DNA from: JBBQWT01 sp038210375
GTDB lineage: Bacteria > Acidobacteriota > Terriglobia > Terriglobales > Acidobacteriaceae
Reading direction: 5' to 3'
DNA: 64,000 nt
Assembly (NCBI GenBank): GCA_038210375.1
Contig: JBBQWT010000009.1
Coordinates: 1 to 64,000 of the forward strand
A program made the position numbers and the translations under genes. This document shows, piece by piece, positions 38,469 through 46,830 of this stretch. The notes below the pieces were generated by a model, which worked only from the letters and a program-made list of their open reading frames with translations, had not been told where the DNA came from and ran no database searches. Within the stretch, counting starts at the first letter, position 1; every line of letters starts with the position of its first letter.

Positions 38469-38882
38469 ATGTCGGCGGGGAAACTCCTGGTCCTGGCAAC
38501 CGCCGTGCTTTGCGTAGCCGCGGGAGACGTGATTCTCGGCTTCGGCATGAAGCAGGTAGGCCCGGTCAACAGCGCATCCCAACTGCTGTTCGCAGTGCTC
38601 AATCCCTGGGTGGCCCTGGGCATCGTTTTCCTGATCGGGTTTTTCGCCTCGTACCTGAGCGCTCTCTCGTGGGCCGACCTGACCTACGTCCTACCCGCAA
38701 CCTCGATCGGCTACGTTCTTACCGCACTCTTCTCGCGAATCTTCCTGCATGAACACGTGAGCCTGACCCGATGGCTGGGGATCGCCCTCATCAGCCTGGC
38801 GGTGGGATTAGTGGCCCGCGGACCGGTGCTTACTCCCACCGCAGCCTCCGAACCCATAGCCAGCGCGGGGAGTGCAAAGTGA
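38469..38882 (+). CDS. small EamA/DMT-type membrane protein 1
   Basis: A 137-aa protein, half the length of a normal EamA transporter, with about four helices (residues ~5-25, 38-62, 68-90 and 94-115). LSALSWADLTYVLPATSIGYVLTALF and LHEHVSLTRWLGIALISLAVGLV match the second half of DMT proteins and ArnE/ArnF-like flippase subunits. It starts 5 bp after hpnJ, and the next gene begins within its stop. So hpnJ and both membrane proteins are one operon. A role in moving a hopanoid or its sugar donor across the membrane is inferred from position. Confidence 0.85.
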   Translation: MSAGKLLVLATAVLCVAAGDVILGFGMKQVGPVNSASQLLFAVLNPWVALGIVFLIGFFASYLSALSWADLTYVLPATSIGYVLTALFSRIFLHEHVSLTRWLGIALISLAVGLVARGPVLTPTAASEPIASAGSAK

Positions 38883-39274
38883 TTCCCACACACCCAACCC
38901 TTCTCCATACCTGGATGGCCATAGCAATAGTCGTGGCCTCGTCCACTGCGGCGGATGTGCTTACCTCAGGGGCCATGAAGAACGTCGGCGACATCGGCGA
39001 GCTTTACCAGACCCAGGGCCTGGCCGTGGTGTTCAAGCGAGTGGCCACCAACACCCGCCTGCTCAGTGGAATTTTTTTTATGGCCGTAAGCTTCTACAGC
39101 CTGCTGGCAGCCCTGTCATTCGCCGACGTAAGCCTGGTGGCCCCCGCCTCCGCCTCAATGACATTCGTAACCGACGCCATCGCCGCCCGGCTGATCTTGA
39201 AAGAAAACGTCGACCGCCGCCGGTGGGTATGCGCCCTTATGGTATGCGCCGGGGTAGCGCTACTGACTCACTGA
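38879..39274 (+). CDS. small EamA/DMT-type membrane protein 2
   Basis: A 131-aa partner of the preceding protein. GTG 38879 overlaps its stop (GTGA) and has GGGGAG upstream; a longer open frame exists but overlaps protein 1 extensively. Four helices: LLHTWMAIAIVVASSTAADV, LLSGIFFMAVSFYSLLAALS, VSLVAPASASMTFVTDAIA and WVCALMVCAGVALLTH. LALSFADVSLVAPAS-type and LILKENVDRRRWVC motifs parallel protein 1, so the two are paralogues and likely a heterodimer. Confidence 0.85.
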   Translation: MIPTHPTLLHTWMAIAIVVASSTAADVLTSGAMKNVGDIGELYQTQGLAVVFKRVATNTRLLSGIFFMAVSFYSLLAALSFADVSLVAPASASMTFVTDAIAARLILKENVDRRRWVCALMVCAGVALLTH

Positions 39275-39408
39275 AGCCCAATCTGGGGTTATCCGGAATA
39301 TCACGGCCGCGATTTTCGCGGGGCTGTTGGGGACTCTGGCGTACTGGGTGTCGCCGTTGGGTGGAAACTTCACCACCGCAACCACCGCTGCCACTCCCAG
39401 CGCCCATT

Positions 39409-40122
39409 TCAGCGCCCCGCCGCAGCCTCCACATAAGATCGAATCAACGGATGCACCACCCCGGCAAACGCCGACCGCTCCGGCTGGAACAACGTGGCAA
39501 AGAAAAATGGATGCCCCGCCAGCTCCACCACCCGCACTTCGCCCGCGGCGTCCACTCCGGTCACCTGCAAATTCCCCTCGTCAAACAGCGGCTGGTACTT
39601 TGCCCCAACTCCGTAGTTGCACTGATACTTTTCGGTGATCTCGTTCCTGCCGTAGATCGCGGCCACCCGGGACCCCGCCTTCAGCATGATCCCGCCTTCC
39701 TGATCGACCAGCGAGCAATACAGTGGAGCGATCAGCGGCATCGCCGCATCGGGATTCGATTCCGCATGGTCGGCTTCCGCTAGTCCCATTACATTGCGCG
39801 CATACTCGAGCACCGCGTGCTGGAACCCGCCGCACGTGCCCAGGAACGGCGTGGGACGCTCGCGCGCGAAGCGGATCGCCGCCAGCGCACCCGCCATGCT
39901 GACATACGGACTCGCGGGAACGCACCACAAACCATCAAATGAGGGTAGCAGGGCCAGGTCATGAATCACGTTTTCCGTGGGCAGCCACGTTTCCTCCACC
40001 ACAAGTCCGAGGTCGTGCGCGGCCAGCGCCAGGGCTCGCGGAATCGCCACGTGGGGAACGATTTCCGCCGAGTAGTCACCGACCAATCCAATGCGAACGA
40101 TCTTTTTAACTTGGCCGCCCAA
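39409..40122 (-). CDS. CTP-synthase C-terminal-like class I amidotransferase-fold protein
   Basis: A 237-aa protein. I chose TTG 40122, two bases after the hpnE stop with GAGG ~8 nt upstream; it then begins with the usual VRIGLVGDYSAEIVPH. The nucleophile elbow FLGTCGGFQHAVLEYARN has Cys97. Where glutamine amidotransferases have the catalytic His-Pro-Glu, this reads ATLFQPERSAF, so the triad His is Gln. It matches a family I know as 'CTP synthase C-terminal region-related', with no proven activity. It is the last gene of the hopanoid operon; its link to hopanoids is unknown. Confidence 0.85.
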   Translation of the reverse strand: MGGQVKKIVRIGLVGDYSAEIVPHVAIPRALALAAHDLGLVVEETWLPTENVIHDLALLPSFDGLWCVPASPYVSMAGALAAIRFARERPTPFLGTCGGFQHAVLEYARNVMGLAEADHAESNPDAAMPLIAPLYCSLVDQEGGIMLKAGSRVAAIYGRNEITEKYQCNYGVGAKYQPLFDEGNLQVTGVDAAGEVRVVELAGHPFFFATLFQPERSAFAGVVHPLIRSYVEAAAGR

Positions 40123-40124
40123 AT

Positions 40125-41699
40125 CTATTTCCTCATCCAGCGCATTAACCCGCGTGGCCCCATATCGGCCGCCAGGAACCGGTCGCCGCGGCCCGCGCCC
40201 AGCACCAGCGCCTCCGCCGCTTTGTAGCCGCTGCGCACCGCGCCTTCCATGGTGGCCGGCCATCCGGTGGCGGTCCAATCCCCGGCCAGAAAAACCCGGG
40301 GCCACGCCGTCGCCGCCGGTGGCCGGTAGGCATCGCTGCGCGGACGCGCCGAATACGTGGCATGAACTTCCTTGATGACCGTTCCCTTCAATAGCCGGGC
40401 CTCTTTGACCGCGGGGAAAAACTCCGCCAGCTCGCGCATCCCCATCTCCAGAATTTCCGCGCGTGATTTATCCACCAGCATCTTTGAAGCGCTTACTACC
40501 AGTTCGATATACTGCCCACTTCCGCCGGCCGCCGAGGAATCGGTGGAGCCGCCTTCCGTTTGCGCCGCGGGCGAAGCGTGCGACCTTATTTTGGATTTAT
40601 TGAACATCCACTGGATCGTCCGGTCTAGCAGCACCGCATGGTCCAGGTCTGTGATCTCGCGGTCAAACCATAAATGGATCCCGGTGATGGGTGAGAACTC
40701 AAAATTCTGCAGTTGCCGCGACAGCATGTCGAAGCTTGAATCCTGCTGCCCCGCGGCTGCGGCGCGGCGCGGCAACATGCGCGCCAGCACGTCAAACGGC
40801 ACCGCCATGATCGCGTAATCGAACCTCTGCCGTACTCCCAGCCGCACCGGGCGTGGGGCCTCCTCCGGCACATCGTCGGCTTCGTTCGGGCCGCGAATGA
40901 ACAGGTTCACCCCTTGCAGGTCGGGTTGAAAGGTTTCAATGGTATTGCGCAGCAGAACTTCGCCGCCGCGCTGGCGAATGTATTCTGCGGCAGCGTTGTA
41001 GAGTTGGGTCAGCGGCACAGTGGGCAGCCCCATGGCGCCGGCGCCTGCCGAGTTCAGAAACGATTCGCGGAAGACCTGTATCGCATAAGGCACCGAGATG
41101 CGGTCCAGATCCTCATTCAACGCGCTGACCAGTACCACTTTCCAGAAACGCTCGATGGCCTGTTCGGTCTGACCGTGGCGTTGCAGCCATCCCAGAAAAT
41201 TTTCGTCGGTCTCTTCATTCGGGTCCCAGCGGCGCGGCAGCCAGGCCATGGCCATCAACGCGCGCCCGATGGCGGTTTTGTCCTGAAACGACAATGAATC
41301 GGCCCGTAAAAATGACGGCATGCTATGAAAGGGTGCGGGCAGCAGCGACGGACGGATGGTTGAGCGCCTGCCGCCGGGCTCGATGAACACCAGGTCCCGG
41401 AACCAGTAAATCAAGCCTTCGACCCCGGTGCGCCGGTAGAAATCCAGCAGGTTGCTGCAACAGCCCAGCAGTACGTGCTGGCAGTTGTCCACAACTTCGC
41501 TGGCGCCGGGAAGCTGGTACGAAGAAGCGCGCCCTCCCAGGAAGGGACGGCTTTCAAACAGCGTGACCTTGAAGCCCGCATCGGCCAGCGCGCAGGCTGC
41601 GGCCAGTCCGGCCAGGCCTCCGCCCACGATGGCCACCGAATTTTTTTTCTCTGCGACCGGTCCCTGCGGGTCCGGTTGCGGTTGTACGACCGAGCTCAT
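40125..41699 (-). CDS. hpnE: hydroxysqualene dehydroxylase HpnE
   Basis: A 524-aa FAD amine-oxidase-fold enzyme. SVAIVGGGLAGLAAACALAD is the dinucleotide motif (~residues 21-40), ESRPFLGGRASS follows, and the C-terminal FAD motif is VFLAGDWTATGWPATMEGA. HpnE reduces hydroxysqualene to squalene, the last step of the HpnCDE route. ATG 41699 overlaps the hpnD stop (ATGA). A ~30-residue Ser/Gly/Ala-rich insert near 385-410 looks like a flexible loop and is not usual for the family. Confidence 0.92.
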   Translation of the reverse strand: MSSVVQPQPDPQGPVAEKKNSVAIVGGGLAGLAAACALADAGFKVTLFESRPFLGGRASSYQLPGASEVVDNCQHVLLGCCSNLLDFYRRTGVEGLIYWFRDLVFIEPGGRRSTIRPSLLPAPFHSMPSFLRADSLSFQDKTAIGRALMAMAWLPRRWDPNEETDENFLGWLQRHGQTEQAIERFWKVVLVSALNEDLDRISVPYAIQVFRESFLNSAGAGAMGLPTVPLTQLYNAAAEYIRQRGGEVLLRNTIETFQPDLQGVNLFIRGPNEADDVPEEAPRPVRLGVRQRFDYAIMAVPFDVLARMLPRRAAAAGQQDSSFDMLSRQLQNFEFSPITGIHLWFDREITDLDHAVLLDRTIQWMFNKSKIRSHASPAAQTEGGSTDSSAAGGSGQYIELVVSASKMLVDKSRAEILEMGMRELAEFFPAVKEARLLKGTVIKEVHATYSARPRSDAYRPPAATAWPRVFLAGDWTATGWPATMEGAVRSGYKAAEALVLGAGRGDRFLAADMGPRGLMRWMRK

Positions 41700-42670
41700 G
41701 CCCAAATCCTTTTCATCAGTCCGCGGAGCAGCACCGAACCCTTTTCCCCGGCGCTTAAGCCAATGCGCCCATCAAAAACGTTATAGTCGCTGGCCGCGAT
41801 CTTCTCCAGCAGCCGGCTGTAGATTTCCACCAGTACCCATAACGCGGGCCGGCTGTCGTCATCGACCAGCGCAATCAAATCCCGCCCCGACTGGTAGTAC
41901 TCCCGCGCGCGCTGCGATTCAAACTCCAGCACCCGCCGCATGCGCCCGCGAAGATCTGGCCCCGGCCCTCCCCCGGCGGTAAGCTCCTGTGGAGTAACCC
42001 CAAACTTTTGCAGGTCTTCAACCGGCAGATAAACCCTGTCCATATCGGCATCTTCTTTGACGTCGCGAATAATATTAGTGAGCTGAAAGGCGATGCCGCA
42101 GCGTTCCGCCAGCATCTCGGCGCGGTCGTCGCTATAGCCAAATACGTGGATGCACACCAGCCCCACTACCGATGCCACGTGATAGCAATATTGATAAAGC
42201 TCGTCGAAGGTTTGATACTGCACCGATGTCAGACTCGTGGCGCGCAGTGGGACTTCAGCGCTCGGGCTTCCCCGGTCGAGATCCATGACCGCCCCGGCCA
42301 CCAGCTTATCGAAGAGATCCATGGGGATCTGGAAGCGGTGCTGCGCGTCGCACAGCGCGATGTGCACGGGATCATCGGTCGGCGCGCCGGCGGAAGCTCC
42401 GTGCAATCCATTCAGCCAGGCGGTCAGTTTCGCTCGCCTGGCTTCGCTTGAAGCGCCGGGCTCGTCGGCAATATCATCGGCGTGGCGCATGAACGCATAC
42501 ACTGCGCACAGAGCGTTGCGCTTGGCCGTCGGCAGCGCCAGAAAAGCATAATAAAAGTTCCGGGCGGCTGCGCGAGCAATGGCGCTGCATACTCCATAAG
42601 CCTGCCGCAATTGCGATTGGGTAAACTGCGCACAGCTTGCCGGATGGATCTCCGAAGACTCCGGGCTCAT
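41696..42670 (-). CDS. hpnD: presqualene diphosphate synthase HpnD
   Basis: A 324-aa trans-isoprenyl diphosphate synthase of the squalene/phytoene class. First Asp-rich motif: YAFMRHADDIADE; second: NIIRDVKEDADMDRVYLP. It joins two farnesyl diphosphates head to head to presqualene diphosphate. I use ATG 42670, which overlaps the hpnC stop (ATGA); the open frame upstream lies inside hpnC. hpnC and hpnD are paralogues, as usual. Confidence 0.93.
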   Translation of the reverse strand: MSPESSEIHPASCAQFTQSQLRQAYGVCSAIARAAARNFYYAFLALPTAKRNALCAVYAFMRHADDIADEPGASSEARRAKLTAWLNGLHGASAGAPTDDPVHIALCDAQHRFQIPMDLFDKLVAGAVMDLDRGSPSAEVPLRATSLTSVQYQTFDELYQYCYHVASVVGLVCIHVFGYSDDRAEMLAERCGIAFQLTNIIRDVKEDADMDRVYLPVEDLQKFGVTPQELTAGGGPGPDLRGRMRRVLEFESQRAREYYQSGRDLIALVDDDSRPALWVLVEIYSRLLEKIAASDYNVFDGRIGLSAGEKGSVLLRGLMKRIWA

Positions 42671-43725
42671 CGCGTCGATTTCCCCGCGGGCGGTTTGAAC
42701 GATGAGATCCGCGCCCGCCCCGCCACCGTTCCCGCCAGCGCGCGCACTACCAGGGCCAGCCTGCGAGCCCTGGAAATCACCGGGCGTGAGCGCAGCACAT
42801 CGAACCCCTGGCGCTCGATGGCGCTGAGGATCTCTTCTCCGCCACGAGTAAATAGCTCGATGTCCACGGCCAACTGTTTGTCTACCTGTGCCGCCAGCGG
42901 CAGGCCTCGGCTGAACCATTCCCGGGCGCGCGTGACTTCAAATTTCATCAAGTCCGCGAACTGCGGAGTGAACCTGCGCTCCGCAATGTCTTGCTCAGAT
43001 ACGCCAAATTTCTGAATGCTCTCCAGCGGAAGATAAATCCGCCCTTTGGCGTAGTCCGGCGCCACATCCTGCCAGAAATTTGCCAGTTGCAGCGCGGTGC
43101 AGGTGAAATCGGACAGCCGCTGCCGTTCGTTATCACGATAGCCGCACAGGTAAAGGACGATCCGGCCCACCGGATTGGCCGAGTACCGGCAGTATTGCAG
43201 CAGGTCCTCAAAAGTTGGGTAACGCGTTACCGCCTGGTCCTGGCGAAATGCGCGCAGGAGATCGGCAAACGGTTCCCGCGGAATTTCACACTCAGCAATG
43301 GTTTTCTGCAAAGCCACCATGGCCGGATGCCGCGGGTGCCCGCCGTAGCAGGCATCCAGCTCCGCGCCCCATTCATCCAGAAGTTGCAGCGCGTCTTCGC
43401 GGCTGGCGGCCTCATCACCCAGGTCATCGGCGATGCGGCAATAGGCATAGACGCTGTAGAAATGCGGACGCAGGCGCTGCGGAAGAAACCAGGTGGCCAC
43501 TGAAAAATTCTCATAGTGCGAGGTCGCCAGGCGCTGACAATACTCCAGCGCCTCGGCCAACGGCGGCGCACTACTGGGAATGCGATATTCAGGAGGAAAT
43601 GCAGCCCACGGGTCGCGATCGCCGCGCGCGGCCATTTCATTGCGCCCGGTGACGGCGCCGTTCTCCGGCGGCGCGGCCTCTAAAAGTTCGTTGGCCGGCG
43701 AAATTGGACGGCTGCTCGATGGCAT
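42667..43725 (-). CDS. hpnC: hydroxysqualene synthase HpnC
   Basis: A 352-aa squalene/phytoene-synthase-fold enzyme, the partner of HpnD. Asp-rich motifs are YAYCRIADDLGDEAASRED and NFWQDVAPDYAKGRIYLP. HpnC converts presqualene diphosphate to hydroxysqualene. The first ~50 residues are a low-complexity extension before PLAEALEYCQRLATSHYENF, where the family normally starts, so translation may begin later (Met31 is one choice). It lies 21 bp after the first dehydrogenase gene and is coupled to hpnD. Confidence 0.92.
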   Translation of the reverse strand: MPSSSRPISPANELLEAAPPENGAVTGRNEMAARGDRDPWAAFPPEYRIPSSAPPLAEALEYCQRLATSHYENFSVATWFLPQRLRPHFYSVYAYCRIADDLGDEAASREDALQLLDEWGAELDACYGGHPRHPAMVALQKTIAECEIPREPFADLLRAFRQDQAVTRYPTFEDLLQYCRYSANPVGRIVLYLCGYRDNERQRLSDFTCTALQLANFWQDVAPDYAKGRIYLPLESIQKFGVSEQDIAERRFTPQFADLMKFEVTRAREWFSRGLPLAAQVDKQLAVDIELFTRGGEEILSAIERQGFDVLRSRPVISRARRLALVVRALAGTVAGRARISSFKPPAGKSTR

Positions 43726-43746
43726 AGGATTCAGGGGAACGCCGTC

Positions 43747-44877
43747 TTAGTGTCCCGGGATGATCGCTGTCTTGATCTGGGTCCGGCGATGCAGTAGCTC
43801 ATTCAGCACCTGCTGCAGGCGCGACAGCGGCGCTTCATCGGTGATGTAATCCGTCGGGCGGATCTTTTTTTCCGTGATCAATCCGAAGGCCTTGCGCACC
43901 ATGTCAGGCGTGTGATGGAAGCTGGCCTTGAGCGTCAAATCGGAATAGTGCATGACCTGGGTATCGAGTTCCACGCGGGTACCCGCCGGGCATCCGCCGA
44001 AGAAATTGATCAGCCCGCCCTTGCGCACCATTTCCAGTGACCACTGCCACGCCTGCGGACGGCCCACCGCTTCGATGACCACATCCGAACCTCGCCCGCC
44101 CGCCGAAAGCGCGCGCACCGCCTTCACCGGATCGCTTACCTTGCCCAGGTTGATCACTTCATGCGCGCCGAATTTCCGCGCCGCTTCGTCCTGGTCGTCA
44201 TGCTTGACCACCGCGATGACCCGGCAACCATTCACTCCGGCGACCTGCATCATCATCAGCCCGATGGGGCCACCGCCGATGACGGTGACGGTGTCTCCGA
44301 CTTCCACGCGGCTTTCGTGCAGCCCACGCAGCACGCATGCCAGGGGCTCGGTGAGTGCGGCCGCTTCAAAGCTGGTGCCTTCGGGAATTGCCAGCAGGTT
44401 GCGCTCCACAATCCGCCGCGGCACCTTGATGTATTCCGCATAGGCGCCATTGTTAAACAGCAAATCATCGCACAGATTTTCCTGGTGCTTCGAGCAATAA
44501 AAACAAACGCCGCAGGGCGCGGAGTTCAACGCCACTACCCGCATCCCTTTCTTGAATCCTTTGACCCCGGGAGCGACTTCGGCAATGATTCCCGCCGACT
44601 CATGCCCGAACAGCGATGGCGGCACGATCATGCGCGCGTGGTAGCCGCGCTGGTACACCTTCAAATCGGTGCCGCAGGTCAGCGCCACCTCAACTTTTAT
44701 CAGCACCTCGCCATCATCCAGTTGGGGGATAGGGACGCTTTCAATCTTGATGTCCTCTTTACCGTAGAGGACCGCGGCTGTCATTTTTCCGTTCATGATT
44801 GCGGGAACTTCATTTCCACCCATGCCTCTTGATCCAGCTCTGGGGATTGGCTTGCTTCTATTGGAGCTATCCGGCAT
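43747..44877 (-). CDS. zinc-dependent MDR dehydrogenase A in the hopanoid operon
   Basis: A 376-aa sorbitol/threonine-dehydrogenase-type enzyme. Catalytic zinc ligands are kept (LTCGTDLKVY and FGHESAG), as is the structural zinc loop PCGVCFYCSKHQENLC; the cofactor motif is VTVIGGGPIGLMMMQVAG. Any of three Met codons (44877, 44820-region, 44796) could start it; the domain itself begins at MTAAVLYGKEDIKI. It is a paralogue of the next upstream gene. Lying between hpnG and hpnC, it is a candidate for redox steps on the hopanoid side chain. Confidence 0.88.
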   Translation of the reverse strand: MPDSSNRSKPIPRAGSRGMGGNEVPAIMNGKMTAAVLYGKEDIKIESVPIPQLDDGEVLIKVEVALTCGTDLKVYQRGYHARMIVPPSLFGHESAGIIAEVAPGVKGFKKGMRVVALNSAPCGVCFYCSKHQENLCDDLLFNNGAYAEYIKVPRRIVERNLLAIPEGTSFEAAALTEPLACVLRGLHESRVEVGDTVTVIGGGPIGLMMMQVAGVNGCRVIAVVKHDDQDEAARKFGAHEVINLGKVSDPVKAVRALSAGGRGSDVVIEAVGRPQAWQWSLEMVRKGGLINFFGGCPAGTRVELDTQVMHYSDLTLKASFHHTPDMVRKAFGLITEKKIRPTDYITDEAPLSRLQQVLNELLHRRTQIKTAIIPGH

Positions 44878-44886
44878 TGAAATGAT

Positions 44887-46032
44887 TCAATTGGCGGCAG
44901 AGTGCACCGCTTTAACCTCGCGCTGAATTACGATTTTCAACGAATCCGGCTGCGGATGCGCCGCCATCTCGAAACCCGCCACCGCGTCGGCCAGGGAAAA
45001 TCGGTGAGTGATCAGCCGGGCGAAGTCAATCTCTCCGCTGAACACCAGCCGCGCCGATTCTTCCTGCAGGTCTGCCGAAGCGCTGTACGACCCCAGTAGA
45101 GTCTTTTCATCCACACAAATCAATGATGGATCGATGGTGACCTCGCTGCGCGACGTCTGCGCGAACAACATCACCCTGCCCCCCGGACGCGCCGCCTGCA
45201 ACGCCACCGGGATCATGGCATTCGACGCCACCGCCAGGATCACCACATCAGCTCCCCGGCCCTCAGTACGCGCCCCCATTTCCTGCACCACGTCATGCTG
45301 CCCAGGGTTAAGCGCGTCGTCCAGTCCCAGGCTCCTGCTGATTGTAAGCCTCTGCTCATACAAATCGGAAGTTGTTACCCGTGCCCCAGCGCTCTTCGCC
45401 AGCAAACCCAGGATGATACCGATCGCGCCCTGGCCAATTACCAGCACGTTTTCACCCGGGACAATCGCCAGCGTCTGGATGGCCTTCATGCAGGTGTTGA
45501 CCGGCTCGATGAAGCTTGCCTGTTCGTAGCTGACGTTCGCCGGGATACGCACCACGCCGCGGGCAACTATATTTTCCATCACCCTGATGTATTCGGCGAA
45601 TCCGCCGCCCGAGGGTTCGAACCCGGCAGTGGTTCCCACCTTCTTGTAAGTGGGGCACTGCGCATAGACCTTGTGCCGGCAGTAGTAGCAGGTGCCGCAC
45701 GGAATGTGGTGGAACACCATGACCCGGTCGCCCAGCGCAAAACCCGCCGTGCCCTCGCCCACCGCCGCCACTTCTCCCGCGATCTCGTGGCCGAAGATAC
45801 GCGGAGCGGAGTGCGATCCGGTGGAAATTTTCTTTAGATCGGTGCCGCAAATGCCGCAGGTATGCACCCGCACCAGCAGTTCCTTCGCCCCGATTTCAGG
45901 CACCGGAACCGTGGCGACCCTGACGTCGTTCGTGCCGTAATAAATCGCCGCCCGCATCTCCCGCGGAACGCTTCCCGCGGATGCGCTTGGGCTTTGCGCT
46001 TCGATTGATTTCGTGGCAGCGGCTGTCGTCAT
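44887..46032 (-). CDS. zinc-dependent MDR dehydrogenase B in the hopanoid operon
   Basis: A 381-aa enzyme of the same class as dehydrogenase A. ATG 46032 overlaps the hpnG stop by one base (TGATG). Catalytic ligands: TCGICGTDLKK and FGHEIAGE; structural zinc: PCGTCYYCRHKVYAQCP; cofactor motif VLVIGQGAIGIILGLLA. The first ~35 residues form a Ser/Ala-rich tail. It ends 9 bp before dehydrogenase A. Two intact, diverged copies suggest different substrates or a heteromer. Confidence 0.88.
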   Translation of the reverse strand: MTTAAATKSIEAQSPSASAGSVPREMRAAIYYGTNDVRVATVPVPEIGAKELLVRVHTCGICGTDLKKISTGSHSAPRIFGHEIAGEVAAVGEGTAGFALGDRVMVFHHIPCGTCYYCRHKVYAQCPTYKKVGTTAGFEPSGGGFAEYIRVMENIVARGVVRIPANVSYEQASFIEPVNTCMKAIQTLAIVPGENVLVIGQGAIGIILGLLAKSAGARVTTSDLYEQRLTISRSLGLDDALNPGQHDVVQEMGARTEGRGADVVILAVASNAMIPVALQAARPGGRVMLFAQTSRSEVTIDPSLICVDEKTLLGSYSASADLQEESARLVFSGEIDFARLITHRFSLADAVAGFEMAAHPQPDSLKIVIQREVKAVHSAAN

Positions 46033-46817
46033 CAGGATGAAGTTCCGTCGGCCCGCAATTCCCGGGAAGAATGCGCATTTCGTCCACGCACCGCCCAGGA
46101 CGATATCAATTCTAATCGCCGTGCCTCGTCGCTTGCGATCAGTTCTGCCAGTGCCCCGCACAGACCGTTGGCCGCGCGAGCGCTGTCCCGGCTCAGCCGC
46201 ATCAGCGCCGGCCAGATACCCGGCCGCAGCGCCGCGTGCCGAATGAAACTTCCCATGCGGAATTGCCCTTCTTCATCGATGAAACCGCGCATGTCCGGCA
46301 TGGCATAACCCAACTCATCCGAAATCGCTTTGATGGCGACAAACGGGCAGCCGTGAGCCTGCGCGACCCGCGCCACCGAAAACGCTTCCATGTCCACGGC
46401 GTCCGCGCCCCACTCCTGGTGCAGTTCCTGCTTTTCCTTGACCCCCGCGACCGCCGAGGTGGTGATCAATCCCCCTCGGCCGGCGGCGGTTCGCAATCGC
46501 CCGCTGCTGACGTCCATCTGTGATGTCAACACCATTGCCGGACAAAAGATGTTGCCAATCTGCAAATTACCTACCAGCGCGCCCGCCAGCCCGGCTGACA
46601 CCAGCAAACTGATGCCTTCGGTAAACTCCAGCAGCGCCTCGCTGGCGATGGAGGCCGGCCGAGCGCCCATTCCCCCACAGATCATGACCGCGCGCTCGCT
46701 CTCGAGGATGGTGAATTCCTTTTCCTTTCCCCGGTGCGCGACGGTCTTCCACTTTCCCTTGTCCAACAGGGATTTGACCTCGACGCGCAGCGCGGCCACG
46801 ATGCCGATGCGGTTCAC
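46032..46817 (-). CDS. hpnG: HpnG-type adenosylhopane nucleosidase/phosphorylase
   Basis: A 261-aa MTA/SAH-nucleosidase-fold protein. VNRIGIVAALRVEVKSLL is the typical start; GMGARPASIASEALLE, VSAGLAGALVGNLQIGNIF, DAVDMEAFSVARVAQAHGCP with the ribose-binding Met-Glu, and FVAIKAISDELGYAMPD are family motifs. HpnG removes adenine from adenosylhopane, giving (phospho)ribosylhopane. GTG 46817 is chosen, 13 bp after hpnA; an ATG at 46847 would overlap hpnA. HpnH, which makes the substrate, is not in the window. Confidence 0.88.
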   Translation of the reverse strand: MNRIGIVAALRVEVKSLLDKGKWKTVAHRGKEKEFTILESERAVMICGGMGARPASIASEALLEFTEGISLLVSAGLAGALVGNLQIGNIFCPAMVLTSQMDVSSGRLRTAAGRGGLITTSAVAGVKEKQELHQEWGADAVDMEAFSVARVAQAHGCPFVAIKAISDELGYAMPDMRGFIDEEGQFRMGSFIRHAALRPGIWPALMRLSRDSARAANGLCGALAELIASDEARRLELISSWAVRGRNAHSSRELRADGTSS

Positions 46818-46830
46818 GCAGCGCCCCGGC

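Noticed and set aside
39327..39638. A 103-codon plus-strand frame between the EamA genes and the amidotransferase-like gene
   Set aside because: Most of it is antisense to the amidotransferase-like gene; the hydrophobic start (AYWVSPLGG) may be a relic but is too short to assign.
45600..45630. A GGTTCGAACCC-like word resembling a tRNA T-arm
   Set aside because: It lies inside a dehydrogenase coding sequence, and no cloverleaf can be built around it. No tRNA, rRNA or CRISPR array was found anywhere in the window.
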